Positions 54,301 through 62,483 of a stretch of 64,000 bases of DNA are shown here, one piece after another. This DNA is from Nectonema munidae. Lineage: Eukaryota > Nematomorpha > Nectonematoida > Nectonematidae. The stretch's first letter is position 1. Each line of letters starts with the position of its first letter. The notes under the pieces are model-generated. The model searched no databases. It was not told where the DNA came from and saw nothing but the letters and a program-made list of their open reading frames with translations. The stretch is from NCBI GenBank assembly GCA_030549495.1, contig JAUIRK010000050.1:1-64000 (forward strand), read 5' to 3'. The translations under genes were made by a program, and so were the position numbers.

Positions 54301-57300
54301 AGGGACTAAAACATGCCACATTATAAGCGATTTAGCAGTATAACGAATACGTTTTAACGGTTACTTATAGTTTTGTTTATTTATAACTTTCCTGCTATAT
54401 GCCGAAAGGGAATGATTGTATGCCCTATAATAAAATACATTTGCTCCGGAGCCAGGAGCCACACAATTTTGAGGCGGCTCCAAAGCCCTGCTAAAAACAG
54501 TTTTACATAAAATAACTTTTCGACTTTTCACTAACTTAAAAATTTCTTTGACTTTATTGGCCCAAAAAATTCAAAAAATAGAAGAAAAAATTGTTTAAAC
54601 TAATTTAAAATTAGTTTACAGTGACTTTTTGTTCTTTAAAAAATTGAGTTTTTGACTTTAATGATTTTTGTTCGCCCTGTTCACCATACAAAAAAGGAAT
54701 ATTATAGTAAGGAAATATAAAAGAAATGATCGATTATGAATATTCCTAATGAAAATAACTATTAATTTAAAAGAATCAATAAATGGAAGAACATATATTT
54801 GAATAGCATTCAAAACTTTAATCAATTTGAAAAATAAGATTTTAGGAAAAATAATGAGGAAAAAATTTTCTAGTTAATAATTTTGCAATGCGAATTCAAA
54901 ACCACCCAAGAAAATAAACCAATAGTAGTTATTCTAAATAAATTTAGATTTGGTTAGCGCCAAATTACTAGATATTAGCAGCATTAAAAAATTAAAAAGT
55001 TCTTTTCTGACTTTAAATTTTAGAAAAAATATTTCACTCAGTGTCAAAATTTAAGAAATAAAAACAAAGTAAATTTAGAAAGCCAGTCTTAACCAGGGTT
55101 GCAAAGTGGGGGATAGCCTCAGGAGTAGAACTCAGAAAAACACCTTACTACGTTAGCTTACTATAACTTATGTAACTTTATCAGTGATATATCTATGCAA
55201 AAAATTATGAAGAGAGAGAGGCGGTCCTCGAGGCGGAGTTGCACGCCTACGGAAGTTTAGAGTTGTTTAGGAAATATAAATAAAATTTGAATATTAAATT
55301 CATATTTTAAAAACATTTAACATTAAGTGAACTTTACATGTGGTACTATATTTTTTGAATTAAAATATTCTTTCTAATTAATTGATTTAAAAAATCATGT
55401 TTAGTTTTTACTATATAGTTAATTTTAGTAGTTGAAAATATTGAAAAAATAAAATTTTTACAATCCTTAAGACTAAATAAAAAAACCAAATACAATTATA
55501 AAAAAAGTATATGTCTGCCATTTTCATAAAAGGTTACAGCACCAGAAATAATGGGAACAAATTATTCTTTAGTCCTTTCATTTCTCGAATATTGCAAAAA
55601 TAAAGCAGTCATGTAAAAAAAGTTCAACAGAAATAAATGCATTTCTTAAGCAAAGTGACTAATATGATGTCTAGGGTTGAGATAAATTTTGGATGAAAAT
55701 AAAAGATAAACATTGTTAAAATAACCTACCTAAAATCAGCTAAGGAGAGTTGAAGCCTTTTGCATGCCTGTGCTCGATTGATATAAGAAACAGCAGTTCC
55801 AGATTTTCCCTTAAATATGAAAAAGGATTCTTGGAAATAAGTAAAAAAATAAATAGCAAGCATTTATCTTAGGATAGAAAAGATATAAAATATATAGTAA
55901 TTCGACAGAAAAAAGGGGAAAAATTGAAATAAAATACTATAACTCATGCGAAAAAAATCATTTGGGTCTTTGAAAGTTACAATTCTGATTTGAAGTAGTC
56001 AGTTGCATCGCTCTATAATCGCAACATGATCGATTTAATGGATATTAAAAATAGATATCAAAATTCAAAATCTATTAAAAATTATGTACACATTTATGAA
56101 TGGTGAAATTATATTAATCTTATATCTATATAATAATAGGTCTATATAATAATAGGTTAGCGTCTGTGTGTCGCTGGAAGCATTCTGATTGATTGAAATT
56201 ATATGTTTTATGTGTATTTTTATATGGTGTAATAAGCAAAAATACACAGAAAAGATACAACTATGCTAAAAACAAATAACCCACCATCACACCATATAAC
56301 ACCATTAGCAACTCATCAGACCATATAAAAAATACACACTACGAAAGATCCTATGTTTCGAGAAACAAACACTCTGTATTTGTATTTTAGGGTATTTAAT
56401 ACTTTTGAAAAACACTCGAAGAACTTTTAAAATATACTTCAAATACTTCTCTAAAATTTTTTGTAAAATTGACCTTGCTCGTTGAGTAAAAAAAAAACTT
56501 CAGCTTTCATAAAAATGGTATTATATGTGCAAAGCGCTATTCATGAGATACAAAGATTCTTTACTCTTTATAGCTCAAGTATGAACTTTAATTTATCTAT
56601 TGTTTCGACTAACAAAATCGGTGAACAATAAAAATTTGACAATACGGATCAAAAAAATGTTGATACCGATCTAATCGGTACATCACTGTTAGTTAATGCA
56701 AGTTTTTACCAAGATAAATCAAAAATTTTGGTATTTAATAAAATAACAAAACTTATTCAATAACAAATAAAACCATATAATTCAATAAAAGCATCTAATT
56801 CTCTAAAATATCATTGATATCAGTTAAAAAAATTGATCTATATTATTAGAAAGAAAAATATAAAACAATCTCACTAGTTTTATGGGTGATGGTGGATGAC
56901 AAAAATTAAAAAAATAAGAAACGATATAGAAAGAAGTTTAGGTGAAGATGTAAAGTAGATAAAGTATACGACACATTTTAACCACTTATAAAAAGCATTT
57001 ATTAAGAAGTTTGAATAAAAGGTGGATGTGTGAGTTCGGTGTTATGAGCTGACACTTTTGGAATAGGAATTTTGTGGAGTCAATTAAAAAGAAACCAAAA
57101 GAGGATTCCCAAAATTTGAGCGTAGATTAAAGTAAAATTCTAGAGAGCTAAATATGTTATATTCTTTGATATTACAGGGTAAAGAAAGCGGGCTACTATT
57201 TTACTAGCTACTGAAAAAAGATTAGTTTAACAATGAAGCACGATGTTTTAGAAATTATTCTAATTCTAAAGTAAAATTACATCCTTGAAAAAAAAATTCC

Positions 57301-58540
57301 AATCAAATTCACTTTTAAATTTATTACCCAAGGCTTGTTTTTTAATTTTTATAAATTTTATTTTGTGACAATAGTTTCCTCTAAAGTTTAAAAATCTTTT
57401 TTCATTTGATTTTAAAAAAAGCGTAAAGTATTTTATTGATTTATACATTCTTTTAAAAAACATATTTCTTTTAAAGAAAATAATGATAATTATTATTACA
57501 AAGATTTGCAATAATATTTATTACATCCCAGACTTTCTGAGAAAGACTAAGGAAAATAAATTTCAGTTTTTACCGAATAATTTAATTTTTACTTACATCT
57601 TATGTGTACCAACAAACTCTTTTATTTTTTTAACTTTCACCAACTATACTTTTACAATTTTTTCAAAATTAGATTTATTTTATTTAAGATATTAAACATT
57701 TTTACGCAATTAAGAATGCAGATTTTAAGTGGCAATTAATATCATATTTCTAAATAGTATAAATCGGAATTTCTTTATAAAATATAGTTTTCCTTGTTAA
57801 ATAATCTTTAAGTTGTTTTTATAGAGGCATCGATATAATTGAAATAAAAGTGTAGTTTATTTCCATCATCAATTTATTTATGGAAATTTTTTTTAATTCT
57901 AATCAACTGGCTTTTCGCTTTCAAATTAAAGTATGAACATAAAAATTCTAAATTGAAATTTATGTGTAATATGTAAGGTTATGCAAAATTTAAAGTAAAG
58001 TTTTAAATGTTTTAGATTTTAAATCCTCACCAACCATGTTTATTCAACCTTAAAGCCCAAACATTATATTTTCCATACTATTCGAAAAAATGATAATTCT
58101 TACGATTTCCCATTAATCGTCCTACCACTATAATAGGTACAAATGAATTTAAACAAGCTATCAGGATAAAATTAATAAAATTTAAAAAATGTTTTGGAAG
58201 TTCTTCCATTCTTTTTAGATTAAAAATAATATATAATCTAATAAATTATTAAATAGGGGAGAGGGGATCCAAAGAGACACTACCTCCCACAGGCAATAAT
58301 GTTATTCTTTTGGTCAAGATAAATAATTGTTTTATATGCTTGATTGTATTGTTTAGTTGTATGAGCTAATCATAGAAAAACGAATTTATAATTTTTTTTA
58401 ATTAAATTTTCAGTTTAACTAACTGAATTAAATTAAGATTAATTATTATTAAAATAAATTAAATTAAGCTAATGGTACTACTATAATAAAAATAAGAATA
58501 TGCAATTTAAAAATTTTACCTTTTTCTTTAGATTCCCCAT
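33367..58540 (-). CDS. PES1: Pescadillo homolog (ribosome biogenesis, BRCT protein), multi-exon
   Basis: Nucleolar factor of the PES1-BOP1-WDR12 complex, needed for 60S subunit maturation (family knowledge). Exons in transcript order: 58540-58520 (MGNLKKK), 55809-55730, 48438-48166, 45002-44875, 40812-40723, 39442-39326, 38548-38369, 38312-38179, 38114-37989, 36286-36075, and a terminal exon ending at the stop 33369-33367. A small exon near 44060-44015 is provisional. Recognised signatures are [54 protein letters not shown] and FYPPK in the N-terminal domain. The BRCT domain has [46 protein letters not shown] and [12 protein letters not shown]. The basic tail has [17 protein letters not shown]. 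Junction phases agree except around the provisional exon and the last exon, whose acceptor (33579, 33573 or 33542) is unresolved. The acidic stretch usual between BRCT and tail was not found. Introns are large and full of transposons. Confidence 0.9.
33638..33890. repeat. Fold-back/MITE-like repeat (TTTGGCCGAA family)
   Basis: CGGACCTTTGGCCGAAC and GGACATATGGCCGAATT at the left are mirrored by GAAATGTCCCTTCGGCC and AATGTCCAG at the right. It resembles 49868-50135. It sits in the last PES1 intron, about 60 bp upstream of the terminal exon's likely acceptor. Confidence 0.55.
34207..34460. repeat. 260-bp dispersed repeat, copy 1
   Basis: It matches 37623-37893 in the same orientation at roughly 90 percent by eye, including CTATTTGATAAAAAAACT and GGAGGAGTAAGATGCGGACC. 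It contains GGTATAGCTAGGAATTAGA, which looks like a degraded hAT tip. Unclassified. Confidence 0.7.
34764..34830. repeat. hAT-like tip with 23-G homopolymer
   Basis: CAGTGGCGGATCCAGA, a common hAT tip, is followed by 23 consecutive G (34788-34810). No matching right end was found, so this may be a truncated MITE. It lies in a PES1 intron. Confidence 0.5.
36735..36872. repeat. Dispersed repeat with ACCGAT…ATCGGT core, copy 1
   Basis: It shares CAGCTTTCAT, ATTATATGT, TAAACTTTAATTT and GATCTAATCGGTACA with 56503-56693 in the same orientation. The ACCGATACGGATCTAATCGGT core is palindromic. Unclassified. Confidence 0.5.
37623..37893. repeat. 260-bp dispersed repeat, copy 2
   Basis: It is the partner of 34207-34460. 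It has a short extra TTTTTTATTCGA segment and ACAGTGGTATAGTTAGGAA where copy 1 has CCGCGGTATAGC. The two copies bracket the PES1 BRCT exon 36075-36286. Confidence 0.7.
38747..38930. repeat. Local direct duplication
   Basis: AAGGAATAAATTATATTAAG plus GGTAA…TTGCCATTTTGA occurs at 38747-38800 and again at 38876-38930, in a PES1 intron. Spacing is about 129 bp, suggesting one tandem duplication. Confidence 0.6.
41083..41480. mobile_element. hAT MITE, 398 bp, in PES1 intron
   Basis: The ends CAGGGCCGTATCAAG and CTTGATACGGTCCTG are inverted. The flanks GTGATTGA and GTGAATGA form an 8-bp duplication with one mismatch. The GC-rich subterminal arm GGCGCCCC appears in both halves. Confidence 0.88.
42119..42365. 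mobile_element. hAT MITE relic related to the 3-kb element
   Basis: AGGGGCGCACAACC at the left and GGATGTGAACCCATGCCTG at the right are degraded forms of the CAGGGGCGCACATCC tip seen at 48713. G-rich GGAGGGGGGCGAA near 42340 matches the C/G-rich arms of that family. The target duplication is not clear. Confidence 0.5.
42637..42910 (-). repeat. Possible LINE 3' end with (CAA)n tail
   Basis: On the reverse strand a short frame ends in [14 protein letters not shown] and a stop, then about 200 bp of non-coding sequence runs into eight CAA units (TTG repeat at 42641-42662 on the plus strand). ORF end, 3' UTR and simple-repeat tail is the layout of a LINE 3' end. The family is not identified. Confidence 0.35.
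44015..44060 (-). other. PES1: Provisional small PES1 exon
   Basis: Between the exon ending in CRRLT (44875) and the exon starting VFISIKG (40812), pescadillo proteins carry about 15 conserved residues (human VEFMHYIIAARALRK). The best candidate here follows the acceptor tttttcctaaag and ends at the donor CAG|GTGAAA. Read in the phase set by the upstream exon it gives [15 protein letters not shown], which shares HY and a spaced R with the family. The exit phase is 2, whereas the next exon needs phase 0. So either the exon is wrong, the real one was missed, or the sequence has an indel. Confidence 0.35.
45569..46078. mobile_element. Degraded hAT MITE, 510 bp, in PES1 intron
   Basis: The ends GTGTTTCTCAACG and AAGGTTGAGAATATCTG are imperfect inverted repeats. 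The flanks AGATAGAG and AGCTAGAT agree at 6 of 8 bases, as expected for an old target duplication. It belongs to the same family as 13318-13798. Confidence 0.7.
46560..47071 (-). pseudogene. CGGBP1-like hAT transposase N-terminal fragment
   Basis: The reverse-strand open frame 47071-46676 contains a degraded zinc-finger-like part (…[19 protein letters not shown]) and then [20 protein letters not shown] with RDLFTYMC. That second block resembles the 'F…ANIPLxKxxxPxxRxFL' block of CGGBP1-like proteins and related hAT transposases (family recollection, not a search). The frame continues with decay to about 46560. It is probably a hAT relic in a PES1 intron. A host exon is less likely because no splice signals fit PES1. 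Confidence 0.45.
47950..48060 (+). pseudogene. Possible Tc1/mariner transposase relic
   Basis: The translation contains [17 protein letters not shown], which lines up with the WPxQSPDLNPIExLW motif around the third catalytic residue of Tc1/mariner transposases. The nucleotide stretch GCCCAGCACTCAACCCAA is the main support. The surroundings are too decayed to confirm. Confidence 0.3.
49155..49352. mobile_element. hAT MITE, 198 bp, inside the 3-kb hAT element
   Basis: The ends CAGTGACGTAGCTAGG and GGCTACACCACTG are inverted. They are flanked by CTTCTCTC (49147-49154) and CTTCTGTC (49353-49360), an 8-bp target duplication with one mismatch. It is the third nesting level in this locus. Confidence 0.82.
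49868..50135. repeat. Fold-back/MITE-like repeat (GGACATTTCGCC family)
   Basis: GGACATTTCGCCTCAT near the left end is inverted as ATGAGGCGAAATGTC near the right. Internal direct copies of TTTTCATAAGACATTTTGT lie in the left arm. A related repeat occurs at about 33638-33890. No coding content; the class is uncertain. Confidence 0.6.
50946..51486. repeat. Inverted-repeat element with AAAAAATGCCCC motifs
   Basis: The left arm has AAAAATGTCCCC and GGAAAAAATGCCCCC spaced by about 15 bp. The right arm has the complementary GGGGCATTTTTTCC motif three times. The arms form an imperfect inverted repeat of about 45 bp within the 3-kb hAT element. This is probably a MITE; no target duplication was fixed. 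Confidence 0.5.
52020..53220 (-). pseudogene. hAT transposase (SCAND3/ZMYM6-like), decayed
   Basis: Reverse-strand blocks in order are [50 protein letters not shown], then the open stretch 52757-52455 with [40 protein letters not shown] and [16 protein letters not shown]. It finishes with [20 protein letters not shown] and [12 protein letters not shown] near 52130. These are standard landmarks of hAT transposases related to SCAND3/ZMYM6/GTF2IRD2-type domesticated genes. The LHTEVRWLS box belongs to the insertion domain. Several stops and frame changes separate the blocks, so the gene is inactive. Confidence 0.8.
54440..54492. repeat. Possible hAT right tip
   Basis: GAGGCGGCTCCAAAGCCCTG ends like common hAT tips (CAGGGCTTTGGAGCC in complement). 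No left partner was located. Confidence 0.4.
55094..55250. repeat. Possible small TIR relic
   Basis: CAGGGTTGCAAAGTGGGGG and GGCGGAGTTGCACGCCTAC are roughly inverted and GC-rich against the surroundings. Weak support; in PES1 intron 2. Confidence 0.3.
56503..56693. repeat. Dispersed repeat with ACCGAT…ATCGGT core, copy 2
   Basis: It is the partner of 36735-36872, with the core GATACCGATCTAATCGGTAC. Both lie in PES1 introns. Confidence 0.5.
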
Positions 58541-59303
58541 TTTAAAATTTGTTTCTATTTAATTTAAAAAGATAAAAATTAAAAAATCATAATAAGAGAA
58601 AAAAGTATATTAGATATAGAATATTTCTCGTCTTTAAACAGTTAGCTAAAATGATTAAATATTTCTGATGTTTTGCTGTCGTTTAGATAAAAAAAACTTT
58701 TCAAGTAAGTATAACAGATCACTTATCTTTATTTGTAAACTTGAATATCCAAAATATTGAGAAAATTTATAATGATCTTTTAAATAATCCTTTCTAAAAT
58801 ATTTATTTAGATTAAATATTTTGTCTAAGGGGCTCATTAGATGATTCAATGGAAATTTTGATTAAGGAGCTCCAACTTCGTGTTTAAACTCCATTAGAAT
58901 AAATAAAACTTATTAGAGAAGCAAAAAAGGTGCAATAATGGCAAGAGCACTGCTTTTTTGGCAAGAAATACTTATAGAAATAATTTGGACAAATTTTGAG
59001 AGAATATGTCTATTTTTAACATGGAAAACAAATAGTTGAAAATAATTATATGGAAGGAAAAAGAAAAATAATACAAGGATTTATTCAGTGAAATAGAATA
59101 TAAATCAAGGTCTGCTTGGAGAACAATAAATTTTTATTTAACACAGAGAAAAATGATACTATTTATATAAAGATTCGTTAAAAGATTGTTGATAATGATA
59201 AGATCATCGATTTGTTTTTGAACGATATTTATAAGTTTAAACAATACTGCTCAAAATGAACTTAATATGAAACTCGCAATATTTATAGCTTTCAAAACTC
59301 ATT

Positions 59304-59486
59304 CTATAGTTGACTTAATTCTTCTGCTAAAATTTTGATCCTTGCTTTCTTACTCTTCTGGCTCTCGAACAATTTTAAATACCTTCCAATGATTTGTTTA
59401 TTGGTTGGCATTTTACAGAAACCAGATAAACATGTAGTTACAAGAGGAATTTCTGGCCTTCTCTTGACCCAATTTTTATTACTCAT
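59304..59486 (-). pseudogene. Fragment of a repeat-encoded protein (PTNKQII motif)
   Basis: The 60-residue reading frame has MSNKNWVKRRPEIPLVTT, then KMPTNKQIIGRYLKL and KILAEELSQL, and stops. The pattern 'P-T-N-K-Q-I-I … A-E-E-L' recurs, as I recall it, at the start of uncharacterised multi-copy proteins found beside DEHGERFHQD-type genes in invertebrate genomes. The lysine-rich, balanced codon use stands out from the AT-rich surroundings. The stop replaces the Trp that usually follows AEELxxL, so it is probably a broken copy. A host exon cannot be excluded. Confidence 0.35.
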
Positions 59487-60517
59487 TTAATTGAAATAAA
59501 TTGTTTTATTAATCTGAAAAAAAACATTCAAATTTTATGAAAAAGATTAAAAATATGATTATGAAGAGAAAAAAAAACATTACATGAAAGAAAAAAAGAC
59601 AAAAACGAATGAATCAATATAATTAAATAAGAGAATTAATGAATAAATATTCAAAAAGCGATGCGCGCCACCTTTTTGGCGCCAAAATAATCAAAAATGA
59701 CATTTTTGTGAACCAGATGGAAAGTTTCATCATATGGTGTGACAGGGTTTTTGATTTAGAAAAAAAAGTCAAAAAGTTATTTCCCTAGTATGCATACTTT
59801 AGCTACATTGATAACTTTTGAAAGTCGCGTTGTGTGTGTGTGGATAAATGCTTCTTTTCAGTTGAAGGAAAAGCAGTACTTCAAGCGTTTGTAGTTGTAG
59901 AAGCCGAGTTTTGATTTGGGTCTTCGGAATATGACTGATGATCACCTTCATGCATAATATATTATTCATATTCATTATGCAACCAACTTTCTCAAGTGAC
60001 AGGGTTAATCAAATAGTGTAGCAATTTTTCTCTTCTCAAATTTTGGTACTCTTATACAAATCACTTTTCCTCCCACACTTATACTACAGTATCATTAACT
60101 GGTGTCATTCATCAACTATGAAGTTAGTACTTCTTCAGAAAAAATCACTCAGATGTAACAAAAAAAATTTGTTTGAATCAATTTTTTGTTTGTTTATTTT
60201 TAATTAGGTGATAAGCATGAAAAAAATTATATCAGGTTTTTGACTAATCGTTATTTTAAAAATGGCAGCGATATTTCTTGAAGTAACTACCGAAACTATA
60301 AATTACACTTGAAACATCTATCAATACGCTTTCCAGACTCACATCACGAAGTTTATTTTTATCCCAAGTAGATTATTTATTTATTAGTTTCAAACATGAT
60401 TGATACGCTTTATTCAATTAGATGATTGCTTTATTTTTGACTTTATTTCCGCTCTTTTTCTTCACTTTATCTTGTAATATTTATTTTTTTTAACTATTCT
60501 TTTTTATAGATATTTAT

Positions 60518-62483
60518 AGTGAATTTTTGGTTGTTTGTCTATTATTAGGTCGTAAAAATGAAGAAAAAGCGTATCTTTCATGCGCTAATCTTTAAATGAC
60601 ATCCATTTTTTGAAAAATAACAAAAAATTGTATATTTTCATAAGAAAATTGCAGAAAAATGTCTTTGAACATTCCTAAAATTATAGAACAGCGTTAAAAC
60701 GGTGAAGATTCTGGGTTTCTGGGACCAAACCAAAGACGTAGTCGCCCATCATACACTTATTTTGCTGACTCTGGTAGCGCTTCCAAAATTCCATCACATC
60801 TTGGTGAAAACGCTCACCATGTTCGTCGGAGTAGCCTCCGATATATGTGTCATTTCAGGGACATTCTGCAATCCATCTCCTTGTAGCACTTGATAATATT
60901 GTCAACCAGTTCACGGTAGTTTTCTTCCTTGCTGTTACCCAATAAGCCCTGGATAACAGCAATGAAGGTGCAACAGGCACGTTTCTCCGGTGCTAACAAC
61001 TTTCCGGGGAACTCAGGTTCCTGCATTAGCTTTTCAATTTGAGGCTCAACGAACACTCCTGCCTTTATTTTGACCTCCAACAACTTCGGAAATACCGCTT
61101 CCAAATGCTTGAAAGCAGCGGACTCATGATCTAGTGCCTTCAGAAATTGCTTTATGAGCCCCAGCTTGATGTAGAGGGGTGGCATCAAGATCCTCTCCTG
61201 CTGAACCAGCGGTTGCCACTTGATGTTCTACTCGCCAATGACAAAGCCTGTTCTTAATAGCCAATCCTTTTTCAAGGAAATATGGATGTTTTGTGAAGCC
61301 GATTGGAATCCTGTCAAAAAGCCAATCATCTTAAAGTCTACAATCACTTCCCAATCTTGCTCTTCTTACTCATAGCCTTCTTTTAGAACAGAGTAGGCGA
61401 TAGGAATGCTTGGGTACTTGCTACCATTGTGCAACAGCACCGTCTTCAAGCTTCTATTTGAGCTGTCCAAGAACAGTCGCCAGTTGCAGTGATCATACGG
61501 GAATTCATTTTATTCAAAAAAAGCCATTGATGTCGTGACAATAATACACTTTCTCATCCAGTGTGAAATTCTGAGAGAATGTCATGGCGTTGTCTCTGTT
61601 TTGTTACCCAACAGTTTTCGTCGAACAAGTTACACTGTTTGAACCTGGATGCAGTAATTCTGCATTTCATTTGGCGAGTCCTAGGTCTTTGATAAGATAT
61701 TTGAGCTCTTATCATCTGCAACAAAGGTATCGTCGTGGGAATCTTCTTTTTCGCATATATCTCTATGGCTTCTGTTCTCTATATCTTACCCCTGCCCGGA
61801 CACGTGACTACCACCATACAAAAGTAGTAGTTGTTTGTGTGATCTGTTGGTTCTCGCCAGAATCTTGGCATGCTAAACTTCAGTTTTCGTTACTTCCTTC
61901 TGTAACACGACTCCAGAGTGGACCGACAGCTTCCCCAAACCATGTGTGGCGCCCAACTCTTGTCCTGGTCCCCTACTTGGACTCTAAAGTACACCTTGTA
62001 AGCCAAACAGAGAAGATTCCCTTCAACTATGGTGTACTTGACTGACTTGACATTCCGAAAGACTTCGCAGACAGCAGAAGTTATCAGGATGATGCTTGCA
62101 GCAACCTCGAACAGAAGCCATCATGAGACAATATCTGTAAATAAAAGAGCAAATATTATAAGACGAGTTGAAGAACGGAAACAAATTAACATATATCAAA
62201 TGACTACTTGAATAAATGATCTTTTTTTCAAAATATTTTCTAAATCACATAACGATCAAGATTATGGTATGTTTTACTTTTTATTAGCATATCCCTGTAT
62301 GTTTCAACGCTGTTGTATAGTTTCGGTAATGTTCAAAGGCAATTTTCTTATGTAAATATACAATTTTTGGTTATTTTTCAAAAAATCGGTGTCATTTCTT
62401 AAATAAAGATTAGCGACATGAAAGATATGCTTTTTCTTCATCATTACGACCTAATAAAAGACAAACAACCAAAAAATTTACTC
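60518..62483. mobile_element. TIR element carrying an uncharacterised invertebrate repeat-protein gene
   Basis: Long inverted repeats of about 180 bp face each other at 60518-60701 and 62301-62483. Outer halves share GGTTGTTTGTC and TTATTAGGTCG; inner halves share AAGATTAGC/GCTAATCTT, CTTTGAACATT and ACAGCGTT. The left repeat overlaps the 3' end of the enclosed reverse-strand gene. I could not fix a target-site duplication. The encoded protein family is a common unnamed repeat in arthropod and cnidarian genomes (from memory). Its D, CxxC/HxxxH and E residues look like an RNase H-fold transposase, which with the TIRs suggests a DNA transposon of a superfamily I cannot name. Confidence 0.75.
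60679..62115 (-). pseudogene. Degraded gene of the DEHGERFHQD repeat-protein family
   Basis: The family has no function I know. Recognisable blocks in order are KHHPDNFC near 62100, FRVQVGDQDK-like and WAPH near 61960, a DEKVYYCHDINGF segment near 61550, FTKHPYFLEKGLAIKNR near 61280, and the readable stretch 61188-60850 with MMPPLYIKLGLIKQFLKALD, LLGNSKEENYRELVDNI and CRMSLK. It ends with GGYSDEHGERFHQDVMEFW and KCMMGDYVFGL before a stop near 60680. Frame changes and stops separate most blocks, so the copy is dead. Even so, nearly the full expected length (about 475 residues) is represented. It sits between the inverted repeats of the surrounding element. Confidence 0.72.

Noticed and set aside
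61584-62211. Plus-strand open frames of 153 and 60 codons as genes
   Set aside because: They are antisense shadows of the decayed reverse-strand gene inside the TIR element.
60518-62483. Reading the TIR element as part of a capsid-bearing virus-like element
   Set aside because: It is only 2 kb with a single gene of a different family; no capsid, protease, integrase or polymerase pattern is present.
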